A stretch of 59,195 nucleotides of DNA. It comes from Nitrospiraceae bacterium. GTDB taxonomy: Bacteria > Nitrospirota > Thermodesulfovibrionia > UBA6902. Positions within the stretch are counted from its first letter, which is position 1. Every line of letters starts with the position of its first letter. The position numbers and the translations under genes are program-made. Location of the stretch: the NCBI GenBank assembly GCA_003599505.1, contig QZKO01000031.1, positions 1 to 59,195 of the forward strand, given 5' to 3'. Under the pieces are notes generated by a model that did not search any database, was not told where the DNA came from, and worked only from the letters and a program-made list of their open reading frames with translations. This document shows positions 52,642 to 59,195 of the stretch, piece by piece.

Positions 52642-53620
52642 ATTCCTCCTTGCCTCTGCCCGCGATGACTATTTTGCCTTCCTCATCGAGTTTTCTCGCG
52701 ATCTTTACAATATTCTGCTGGGCTTTTTCAACGTCGGACACCTTCACAGGGCCCCTTGCTTCCATCTCATCTTTCAGTATCTGGACCGCTCTCTGCGACA
52801 TGTTCTTGAAAATCTTCTGCTTGAAGGTATCGGACGCGGTCTTCAGGGCCAGCGTCAGGTCCTCGGTGCTGATCTCTTTCAGGATGAGCTGTATCCCCCT
52901 GTCGTCCACTTTCTCAAGGTCGTCGAACACGAGCATCAGTTCTCTTATGGAATCCGCCATCGGCGCGCTTTGTCCTTCTATTTTTTCGAGAATATTCTGT
53001 TCAGTGCCTCTTTCACAATGGTTTAAAATCTCGGCGATTGCTTTTGTGCCCTGGAAGCTTTTCCCCTGGCTGACCTTTCCCATGTCCAGGGAAACTTTTA
53101 ATACCGCCTCGATTTCTTCCAGCGCGCTGTCGGGTATCCTCTCGGTCGTCGCCACTCTCACGGCAATGTCGCCCCTGATGTTTTCCGGCAGGGTCTCCAT
53201 TACCGCCGCTGCCTGTTCTGCTTCAAGAAGACATAATATTAAAGCGATGGTCTGGGGATGCTCCATGACAAGGAAGCTTGAAAGGGTCTTGGGGTTCACC
53301 CATTTCAGTGAATCCAGCGGGCTTTCCTTTGAGACCATCTCGAGGATCTTCTCGGCGCTCTCATTCCCAAGCCCCCTTGTGAGTATCTTTTTTACGTAGT
53401 CCTCTCCGCCTACCTGGAAGATATCGCCGCTCCTGACCTTTTCCATTGTCTCCAGAAAAACGCTCTCGATCTGGTTTTTGTCGCTCTTTTTCGCGCGCGC
53501 CATAAATGACGTAATCTTTCCGATTACATCAGGTTCCAGCCCCCTCAGTATCTGGGCCGCGGTCTCCTCGCCTACCGCGCTCAGGAATATCGCCGCTTTT
53601 TCATAGCCGCTCATATTCAT
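52634..53620 (-). CDS. fliG: Flagellar motor switch protein FliG
   Basis: A 328-residue FliG, the rotor protein that meets the MotA stator. It has N, middle and C domains of normal length: the YEKAAIFLSAVGEETAAQILRGLEPDVIGKI N-domain that binds FliF, the EHPQTIALILCLLEAEQAA middle domain with the EHPQTIAL signature, and the C-domain charged helix (MLVFDDLEKVDDRGIQLILKEI). It is encoded next to fliF, with the stop of fliF one base before its start, and overlaps fliH by 8 bases. Confidence 0.95.
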   Translation of the reverse strand: MNMSGYEKAAIFLSAVGEETAAQILRGLEPDVIGKITSFMARAKKSDKNQIESVFLETMEKVRSGDIFQVGGEDYVKKILTRGLGNESAEKILEMVSKESPLDSLKWVNPKTLSSFLVMEHPQTIALILCLLEAEQAAAVMETLPENIRGDIAVRVATTERIPDSALEEIEAVLKVSLDMGKVSQGKSFQGTKAIAEILNHCERGTEQNILEKIEGQSAPMADSIRELMLVFDDLEKVDDRGIQLILKEISTEDLTLALKTASDTFKQKIFKNMSQRAVQILKDEMEARGPVKVSDVEKAQQNIVKIARKLDEEGKIVIAGRGKEEFV

Positions 53621-55174
53621 TTATTCTTCTTTTACCCATCCTTTTACCATGTCCGCCGCCCGCTGCGGGTTCTTGTTGGCCCATTCAATGACCTGTCTGT
53701 CAAGCGGTATTTCTTTGGGCTGTGTATAGTCCGACTCAAGCTCGTTCCCTGCCGCGGAAGCAAGCGGCTGTCTCCTGCCCTGCGGGGCCATGGAAAGTGT
53801 TTTGATCAGCGGGCGCACGACGATAAGGAAAAACAGCAGCGCGACCGCCGCGGGCACAAGGTATTTCAGGACATTGAGGATAACGGGAAGATATTCTTTC
53901 GGCGCCTCTTCCATATTTTCCGCCTCCATCTCTTTAAACGGCATTACTTTTACGCTGATCTCGTCTCCCCTGTCCGCGGTAAAACCCACCGTTTTCCTGA
54001 CGATATCTTCAAAGAACCTCACATCATCCTCCGAACGCTTGATGTACTGCTTCGCGTCTTCCCCGGAAGTTTCCTGCGAAGAAAGCACGCCGTCAATCAG
54101 CAACGCGACCGTCAGTCTTTCGAGAGAGACCGGAGATTCCACTACCCGGGTCACTGTCTTGCTGGTCTCATAGTTTATAGTCTCATCCTGCTTCTGTGAA
54201 GATTGCGACTGCGATGAGACCCGCTGCTGTCCGGCGCTGCCGGGCAGATTCGACGCGACTCCCGGGACCCCGGCGGGCGCGGCGGATGTCGATTTTTCCA
54301 TACTCTTCTGCTCGCTTCTCACAACGACCCCTTCAGGGTCGAATTTTTCTTCTGTCCTTTCGCTCTTTGTAAAATCGAAGGTCGCCGACACTTTTGCCTT
54401 TACCCTGCCCCTTCCGGCAACCGGCTCGAGAATGCTTATGATCTTGGAAGCCGTGTTCATTTCAAAGCTGTGCTGATATTCCATTTGCGACCCGCTGAGA
54501 CCCAGCATGCCGTCGCCTTTCGGTTTCTGCAGCAGCTCCCCCTTATTGTCGACAACGGTAACGCTTTCAGGGCTAAGGCCTTCAACGCTGCTTGCCACAA
54601 GATGGATTATTCCGTCCACTTCGCTGCTGCTGAGCTTTCTCCCCTGCCTGAGCGATATGAATATCGCCGCGGTGGGGTCCTGCCTGTTTTCCTGCAGCAC
54701 GAACAGCGATCTGTCCGGAACAACCAGATGCACCCTGCACTGCTGGACGCCCGCGAGAGACCGTATGGTCCTTGACAGCTCTCCTTCAAGCGCCCTCCTG
54801 TAATTAAGTTTCTGCACAAATTCGCTTGTAGTAAAATTCGTATTGTCGAAAATTTCAAAACCCACTCCCCCGCCCTGGGGAAGCCCCTGCGACGCAAGCT
54901 GAAGCCTTATGTCATAAACCTTGTCTGAGGCCACGAGTATGGCCCCCCCGGCCCCGGCCTTATAAGGTATCTTCTTTTCCTGTAATTCCTGGATTATCCT
55001 GCCGGTGTCCTCCTCAGACAGGTTGGCATATAAGACCTGATAATCGACCCTCTGCATCCATGAAAACAGGAGCAGTATGCCGGCAACGCTTATAACCAGC
55101 GCCGCCAGCGCCGAGGTCTTTTTACCCGCGGGCCAGAGTTTCAGGTTCTGAATGATATTGTCGATAGCCGCCAT
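53621..55174 (-). CDS. fliF: Flagellar MS-ring protein FliF
   Basis: A 517-residue FliF. It has an N-terminal membrane helix (about 22-41), a large periplasmic region with ring-building motifs (VDYQVLYANLSEEDTGRIIQELQEKKIPYK, GVGFEIFDNTNFTTSEFVQKLNYRRALEGELSRTI), and a second helix near residue 430-450, followed by a cytoplasmic tail that binds FliG. It forms the MS-ring base plate. Length is a little below the 550 typical. It is followed directly by fliG; upstream it is separated from fliE by a 104-base repeat-filled gap. Confidence 0.94.
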   Translation of the reverse strand: MAAIDNIIQNLKLWPAGKKTSALAALVISVAGILLLFSWMQRVDYQVLYANLSEEDTGRIIQELQEKKIPYKAGAGGAILVASDKVYDIRLQLASQGLPQGGGVGFEIFDNTNFTTSEFVQKLNYRRALEGELSRTIRSLAGVQQCRVHLVVPDRSLFVLQENRQDPTAAIFISLRQGRKLSSSEVDGIIHLVASSVEGLSPESVTVVDNKGELLQKPKGDGMLGLSGSQMEYQHSFEMNTASKIISILEPVAGRGRVKAKVSATFDFTKSERTEEKFDPEGVVVRSEQKSMEKSTSAAPAGVPGVASNLPGSAGQQRVSSQSQSSQKQDETINYETSKTVTRVVESPVSLERLTVALLIDGVLSSQETSGEDAKQYIKRSEDDVRFFEDIVRKTVGFTADRGDEISVKVMPFKEMEAENMEEAPKEYLPVILNVLKYLVPAAVALLFFLIVVRPLIKTLSMAPQGRRQPLASAAGNELESDYTQPKEIPLDRQVIEWANKNPQRAADMVKGWVKEE

Positions 55175-55187
55175 GTTCTCCTCTCTT

Positions 55188-55275
55188 CAGCTTACAGCAA
55201 TTAGCTATAAGCTATGCAATTTATAATCAGGCCCCGGTTATTTGCTCACAGCTTACAGCTAATAACTTATAGCTG
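55188..55275. repeat. AGCTATAAGCT-type short-word repeat
   Basis: CAGCTTACAGCAATTAGCTATAAGC and, after 30 bases, GCTCACAGCTTACAGCTAATAACTTATAGC. The tract fills the gap between fliE and fliF inside the flagellar operon. Because it can fold on itself it might reduce the expression of the downstream genes. Confidence 0.65.
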
Positions 55276-55278
55276 ATT

Positions 55279-55584
55279 TTACACCGGCATCCTCATGATT
55301 TCCTCATACGTGCTTATCAGCTTGTTCCTTATCTCCACCATCAATTGGAACGACATATCGGCCTTTTCAACGGCAAGGATCGCGCTCGTGACGTCGCCGC
55401 CGTTTGCCAGCTCGCCTATCGCCTTGTCGGCCTCGTTCTGCACCTGCGAGACCTTGCTTATTGCCTCATTGATGACATCGTCAAAACTGTTTCCCGAAAT
55501 ATTCCGGGCCGATGAATTATTCTGATTAATGTTGTTTGTGTTGATTGCGCTGCCGATGCTTTTAACAGGTATATCAGCCATCAT
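55279..55584 (-). CDS. fliE: Flagellar hook-basal body protein FliE
   Basis: A 101-residue FliE, the adaptor that joins the MS-ring to the rod. The C-terminal half carries the standard KADMSFQLMVEIRNKLISTYEEIMRMPV sequence and is nearly all helix; the N-terminal half is variable and rich in Asn. Either of two adjacent methionine codons could be the start. It overlaps flgC by 4 bases and is followed by the repeat-filled gap before fliF. Confidence 0.92.
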   Translation of the reverse strand: MMADIPVKSIGSAINTNNINQNNSSARNISGNSFDDVINEAISKVSQVQNEADKAIGELANGGDVTSAILAVEKADMSFQLMVEIRNKLISTYEEIMRMPV

Positions 55585-55988
55585 ACCCTCCCAAGCTCAA
55601 GCGCCTTCTGAAACATCCCTTTTGAGACATTGAAGGCCCTGACATTTGCTTCATAGGCGCGTAACGCCATCATCATATTCACCATCTCTTCAATAACGTT
55701 TATATTCGGCATGCTGACATAGCCGTTTTCATCGGCGTCAGGGTGCCCCGGGTCGTAAACTGTTATCGGCGGCTTGTTATCCTCCACGATTTCCCTTACC
55801 CTTACCCCTTCAAGTTTCCCGGAAGGTTTTGAGTTGATAGGCAGAGTTGAAAAAACGACGTCTTTTCTTATATAAGGACCTCCGGCTTCAGTCTTTGTCG
55901 TCTGCGCGTTTGCCATGTTGGAGGCTATAGTATTCATCCTCACCCTCTGCGCCTCAAGCGCCGTGGCGCTTACTTTGAAAATATCCAT
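55581..55988 (-). CDS. flgC: Flagellar basal-body rod protein FlgC
   Basis: A 135-residue FlgC. The N-terminus FKVSATALEAQRVRMNTIASNMANAQTTKTEAGGPYIRKDVVF is the rod-protein signature, and the C-terminal MMALRAYEANVRAFNVSKGMFQKALELGR is the matching helical end. It forms part of the proximal rod with FlgB and FlgF. Its start lies 6 bases after the flgB stop, and it overlaps fliE by 4 bases. The length is normal. Confidence 0.95.
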   Translation of the reverse strand: MDIFKVSATALEAQRVRMNTIASNMANAQTTKTEAGGPYIRKDVVFSTLPINSKPSGKLEGVRVREIVEDNKPPITVYDPGHPDADENGYVSMPNINVIEEMVNMMMALRAYEANVRAFNVSKGMFQKALELGRV

Positions 55989-55994
55989 AAATTA

Positions 55995-56363
55995 TTACCT
56001 CCGGCTTATCGCTGTTTTAAACATTCTTACTTTTGTCGACAGAATAGTGACCGCGGTATCATGAAGCAGGGCGTTCTCCGTCATCTTTGCGACTTCGACA
56101 TTCAACTCCACGTTATTCTGATCTTCCCACGAAAGAGTATCTTCCACCTTTGTCTTTCCGCTCACCGTGCCTGACCCGGCCCCTCCGATGTGTTTTGCGT
56201 CTGTTGTAAGGAGCTTCATCTCTTTCCCGAGGAGATTGCCGAATTTTACATCTTTTGCCTTATAACCCGGGGTATCGGCATTGGCAATATTGGACGCTAT
56301 TACCTTCTGTTTTATACCGGTTGCCTGCACTATCTTATTCAGAATATTAAATCCCTTGTCCAT
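55995..56363 (-). CDS. flgB: Flagellar basal-body rod protein FlgB
   Basis: A 122-residue FlgB, a proximal-rod protein. It starts GFNILNKIVQATGIKQKVIASNIANADTPGYKAKDVKFG, and ends with VAKMTENALLHDTAVTILSTKVRMFKTAI, both standard. It is the first gene of the flagellar operon, with a strong ribosome binding site (GGAGG) and a sigma-54 promoter 21-36 bases upstream of its start. Confidence 0.95.
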   Translation of the reverse strand: MDKGFNILNKIVQATGIKQKVIASNIANADTPGYKAKDVKFGNLLGKEMKLLTTDAKHIGGAGSGTVSGKTKVEDTLSWEDQNNVELNVEVAKMTENALLHDTAVTILSTKVRMFKTAISRR

Positions 56364-56383
56364 TTTTCCTCCACGCCTTTGTT

Positions 56384-56399
56384 ATCAAGAACTGTGCCA
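56384..56399 (-). promoter_or_regulatory. Sigma-54 promoter of the flagellar operon
   Basis: On the minus strand the sequence is TGGCACAGTTCTTGAT, which matches the -24/-12 consensus TGGCAC-N5-TTGC except that the last C is A. Transcription should begin near 56374, leaving a short leader that contains only the GGAGG of flgB. The adjacent activator gene at 56538 is a sigma-54 enhancer-binding protein, which makes this the likely target. Confidence 0.82.
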
Positions 56400-56405
56400 T
56401 TCATG

Positions 56406-56430
56406 AAGGCTAAAGGCTAAAGGGTTAAGG
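56406..56430. repeat. AAAGGCT short-word tract
   Basis: AAGGCTAAAGGCTAAAGGGTTAAGG is a run of three near-identical 7-8-base words directly upstream of the sigma-54 promoter. It overlaps the region where an enhancer-binding protein could contact DNA, but also fits the general short-word tracts of this genome. A nine-base C run follows further upstream (56515-56523). Confidence 0.4.
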
Positions 56431-56537
56431 ATGAAAAAATACCTTTAAATTCCAACGAGATCCCTCTGTCTCCAGCCTTTTCCCCCATCCTTCCGCCCTT
56501 CACCTTGCGTTTTTCCCCCCCCCATATGTCAATTTTT

Positions 56538-57845
56538 TTACACCACAGGAAAATTTTTCCCGTTCTCCTGGAGCTTGTTCCTTATCGTTCTTACACTGAC
56601 GCCCAATATCCTTGCGGCCCTGGTTTTGTTCCCATTTGTTTCTTCGAGGGTCCTGTGGATCAGGTCCATTTCCATTTCCTTCAGGCTCCCGTTTACAGCG
56701 CTGCTGAACTGCGAGTTCCCTTCAAGCATAAAATCGTCAACTCCGATCAGGTCCGACTTCGCGATAAGGACAGACCGGTGGACTGTGTTTTCCAGCTCGC
56801 GTATGTTCCCTTTCCAGGGGCTCGAAGCAAGCAGGTCCGCGGCCTCTTTTGTAAAACCCCTGATCGTTTTGTTCATCTGCGCAGAGAATTTTTGAGCAAA
56901 ATGCTCCGAAAGCAGCAGTATGTCTTCAGACCTCTCTCTGAGCGGAGGCAGTTGGAGCGGAAAAACACTCAGGCGGTAATAAAGGTCTTCCCTGAACCTC
57001 CCTTCATGAATCTCCTTCTTAAGGTCCCTGTTGGTTGTGGCGATCACCCTGACGTCAACGGGCACCGGCTGCTTCCCCCCGATCCTGTCGACTTCTCTCT
57101 CCTGCAGCACCCTCAGTAATTTCGCCTGCAGGGTCGCGGACATTTCCCCTATTTCATCGAGGAGTATGGTGCCTCCATGAGCGAGCTCAAACTTGCCTGT
57201 CTTCTTTTCCAGCGCCCCTGTGAAAGCGCCCTTTTCATAACCGAAAAGCTCCGACTCAAGCAGGTTGTCGGGTATGGCCGCGCAGTTTACCGCTATAAGG
57301 GGCTTCTTGCTCCTGCGGCTGGTCTTGTGAATATACCTCGCAAGCAGCTCCTTCCCGGTGCCGCTTTCCCCGAGAATAAGCACGGTCATGTCGCTCATGG
57401 CAACACTGCCGGTGAGATGTATCAGGTTTTTCATGCCCTCATTATCAGTCAACAGCTCTTCATGGTCGCGGGAAGGGCCTGATATGACGGCTTCTAACGC
57501 CTTTGTCAACGCGTCAAAAGAAAACGGCTTCATCAGATAATCGCACGCCCCTTCCTTCATGGCATTCACGGCGTTTTCAATCGTAGCGTATCCGGTTATA
57601 ACGAGGATCGGAAGGCTTCCGGCTTTCTTCCTCGCCTCCCTGATGAACTCAACCCCGTCCATCCCGGGCATCTTCATGTCCGTCACAATCATGGATACCG
57701 GAGCGTCATCAAGCTTCCTGAGCGCCTCGATGGGGTCTTCCGCGAGAATTACCGCGTAGCCCATTCTGCAAACGGCTTCCTTCAGCGCGCTTCTCAACTG
57801 CGGATCGTCGTCAACAACAAGTACGGTCTTTGTTCGCTCGTCCAT
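56538..57845 (-). CDS. Sigma-54-dependent response regulator, FlrC/AtoC type
   Basis: I start it at the ATG at 57845 (ribosome binding site GGAGGA); the 435-residue product has a receiver domain with phospho-acceptor Asp56 in VTDMKMPGMDG, a central AAA+ domain with Walker A GESGTGKE, the sigma-54-contacting GAFTGA loop and DEIGEMSATLQAKLLRVLQE, and a C-terminal Fis-type helix-turn-helix (HRTLEETNGNKTRAARILGVSVRTIRNKL). It activates transcription with sigma-54. The location, between a kinase gene and the flagellar operon with a sigma-54 promoter, suggests the FlrC role. Confidence 0.92.
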   Translation of the reverse strand: MDERTKTVLVVDDDPQLRSALKEAVCRMGYAVILAEDPIEALRKLDDAPVSMIVTDMKMPGMDGVEFIREARKKAGSLPILVITGYATIENAVNAMKEGACDYLMKPFSFDALTKALEAVISGPSRDHEELLTDNEGMKNLIHLTGSVAMSDMTVLILGESGTGKELLARYIHKTSRRSKKPLIAVNCAAIPDNLLESELFGYEKGAFTGALEKKTGKFELAHGGTILLDEIGEMSATLQAKLLRVLQEREVDRIGGKQPVPVDVRVIATTNRDLKKEIHEGRFREDLYYRLSVFPLQLPPLRERSEDILLLSEHFAQKFSAQMNKTIRGFTKEAADLLASSPWKGNIRELENTVHRSVLIAKSDLIGVDDFMLEGNSQFSSAVNGSLKEMEMDLIHRTLEETNGNKTRAARILGVSVRTIRNKLQENGKNFPVV

Positions 57846-57882
57846 GGAAAATCCTCCATATATCGAATTCCCGGCAAGAGGC

Positions 57883-57943
57883 AAGAGGCGATAGGCGATA
57901 GGATAGAGTCCCATAGCCTATTGCCCATCGCCTATAGCCCAAT
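57883..57943. repeat. GGCGATA / TATTGCC inverted short-word tract
   Basis: GGCAAGAGGCAAGAGGCGATAGGCGATAGGATAG faces CATAGCCTATTGCCCATCGCCTATAGCC, so it can form a long hairpin. It lies between the kinase and activator genes, perhaps lowering the level of the activator. It is another word family of the same general kind as the tracts above. Confidence 0.6.
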
Positions 57944-57970
57944 AGTATTCTCATATTTCATCCCACACTT

Positions 57971-59152
57971 TCATGCAACCGCCGACTCCGCCTTTTTAAT
58001 GCTTCCTTTGCCTGCCCGTGGGAAATAAAGGCGGAAGGTGCTGCCTCCTGAATCGTTCGTAAACACCTTGATAAACCCGTTGTGACACTGCATGATTTTG
58101 TGCGCGATCGTAAGTCCCAGTCCCGTCCCTTTGTCTTTTGTGCTGAAAAAAGGATCGAATATCTTCTCGATATTCTCCGGACTGACGCCTTCCCCCTCGT
58201 CTTTAACAGAGACGGTTACGGCTTCTTCACCGGATTCCATCACGACTTCCAGTTTCCCGCCGTCAGGCATGGCGTGGATTGCGTTCATAACAATATTCAT
58301 AAGCACCTGTTTCAGCAATTCCGGATCGCCGCTTATTTCGTCGTCGGTCAACGTCTTTGAAACACTCACCCTCCTGATTTCAGCAAAAGGAGTCAGCATG
58401 CCGAGCGAATCATCAATAACGCCGCGGAGCTTCACTTCCCTGAAAGCCGGCTTCTGGTTCCTGGCAAACAAAAGCATGTTTGTAAGGATATTGTTAAGAC
58501 TCTGAATGCCTGTAGAGATGCCTTTTGCCATTTCAGCATGGGGGGTCCTTTCGAGATCGTTTGCGAGCATCGTGGAAAAAAGCTCTATGCTGCACAAAGG
58601 GCTCCTTATTTCATGCACGATCTTTGCCGCCATCTCGCCCATAGCGATAAGCCTTGAGTTCCTCTCCTGCTGTCTTTCAAGCTCTTTTATTGCGGTAATA
58701 TCTTTTATCAGAATAACGTGCCCGCGCACGACTCCGCCGGGATCGCATACAGTCGAACGCGACAGTATCACGTCATATTTCTTTCCTCTTACGGATAAAG
58801 TTGTGCCTGTCCCTCCCTCTTCAAACGCGGCATCGAGCTCATGGAACCGTATTCCTGCGGCTTCATTGGGACCGAGGCTGAACATTTCCTCAGCCGACCT
58901 GTTTATCATCGTAATCTTCTCATCCCGGTCCAGGACTATCATCGCCTCTCCGATGCTCTGCAGCACCGCCTGGAGGAAATCTTTTGATTCACCGAGCTTT
59001 GAGAGCGCGTCGTTAAGCTGCGCGTTTTTCTTTTCCAGCTCCTGCGTAAGATACTGCACCTTCTCGCCCAGTTTCGTGTAATACGCCTCAAGGCTTTTTG
59101 AGGCCCGGGTAAAACTGCAGAAAGCTTCGTTAAGCAGGACCGCTTTGTCCAA
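57971..59152 (-). CDS. Sensor histidine kinase with PAS domain, FlrB/AtoS type
   Basis: A 393-residue soluble kinase with no membrane helix. It has an N-terminal coiled coil (about 25-57), a PAS domain (about 60-155), the phospho-acceptor His180 in AAKIVHEIRSPLCSIELFSTML, and an ATPase domain (DEGEGVSPENIEKIFDPFFSTKDKGTGLGLTIAHKIM). Start at a TTG at 59152; an in-frame stop lies 21 bases upstream. This is the usual form of the flagellar checkpoint kinase FlrB/FleS, which phosphorylates its neighbour FlrC/FleR when the export apparatus is ready. The gene reads into the activator gene across a repeat-filled gap. Confidence 0.88.
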   Translation of the reverse strand: MDKAVLLNEAFCSFTRASKSLEAYYTKLGEKVQYLTQELEKKNAQLNDALSKLGESKDFLQAVLQSIGEAMIVLDRDEKITMINRSAEEMFSLGPNEAAGIRFHELDAAFEEGGTGTTLSVRGKKYDVILSRSTVCDPGGVVRGHVILIKDITAIKELERQQERNSRLIAMGEMAAKIVHEIRSPLCSIELFSTMLANDLERTPHAEMAKGISTGIQSLNNILTNMLLFARNQKPAFREVKLRGVIDDSLGMLTPFAEIRRVSVSKTLTDDEISGDPELLKQVLMNIVMNAIHAMPDGGKLEVVMESGEEAVTVSVKDEGEGVSPENIEKIFDPFFSTKDKGTGLGLTIAHKIMQCHNGFIKVFTNDSGGSTFRLYFPRAGKGSIKKAESAVA

Positions 59153-59195
59153 TTTACTGGTAAACCTCTTCTATTTTATTTAACAGATTAATCTC

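Noticed and set aside
52394-53399. Two long plus-strand frames opposite fliH and fliG
   Set aside because: Their sequence is the mirror of well-identified flagellar genes and has no recognisable motif.

Overview
This window reads as a piece of chromosome from an anaerobic, flagellated Gram-negative bacterium with a Wood-Ljungdahl pathway. The best guess is a member of the Nitrospirota (Thermodesulfovibrionia-like) or a related deep lineage. That placement rests on gene content only: bacterial-type CODH/ACS genes, a sigma-54-type flagellar operon, CIRCE-controlled groESL, thyX, and a tmRNA of ordinary one-piece form. No 16S gene is present.

Layout. (1) 1-6.4 kb is accessory DNA rich in broken genes: the end of a metallo-hydrolase, fragments of a VOC protein, a SigZ-like sigma factor and a haloalkane-dehalogenase-like hydrolase, a multicopper oxidase that stops just where its last copper-binding motif should be, and a frameshifted PAS response regulator that lacks the phospho-acceptor aspartate. 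(2) 6.4-24.3 kb is mostly housekeeping: ilvE, a flavoprotein, surE, fabD, a LysM lytic transglycosylase, a three-gene fatty-acid-like set (reductase, ACP with zinc ribbon, ketosynthase), an RNase HI, a coiled-coil zinc-ribbon protein, a CAU tRNA, a sensor kinase, an MtrA-like corrinoid-domain protein, parAB, glgC and tmRNA. (3) 24.3-34.4 kb holds a rhomboid protease, CIRCE-groESL, a diguanylate cyclase, a P-type ATPase whose reading frame has absorbed four repeat elements, a universal stress protein, thyX and two PilZ proteins. (4) 34.5-48.5 kb is the carbon-fixation block: cooC, acsE, acsD, acsC, a Fur/PerR regulator, acsB, cooS, then a tightly coupled NuoE/NuoF/Fe-S/NuoG-like module. (5) 48.5-59.2 kb has a NYN protein, a Crp/Fnr regulator, and on the minus strand a flagellar operon flgB-flgC-fliE-fliF-fliG-fliH-fliI-fliJ-motE preceded by a sigma-54 promoter, with a sigma-54 activator and its kinase just upstream.

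How the genes work together. AcsE, AcsCD, AcsB and CooS form the carbonyl branch that joins a methyl group, CO and CoA into acetyl-CoA. CooC loads nickel. The Nuo-like module probably moves electrons between NAD(H) and ferredoxin for CODH. The kinase and sigma-54 activator probably switch on the flagellar basal-body operon through the promoter at 56384-56399.

The most unusual feature is a set of short-word repeats scattered between genes: AGCTATAAGCTG-like, CCCCTTG-like and GAGTT-like tracts, and GTAGGGGC...GCCCCTAC palindromes. They sit in gaps, supply stop codons to several genes, and at one locus lie in frame inside the P-type ATPase.
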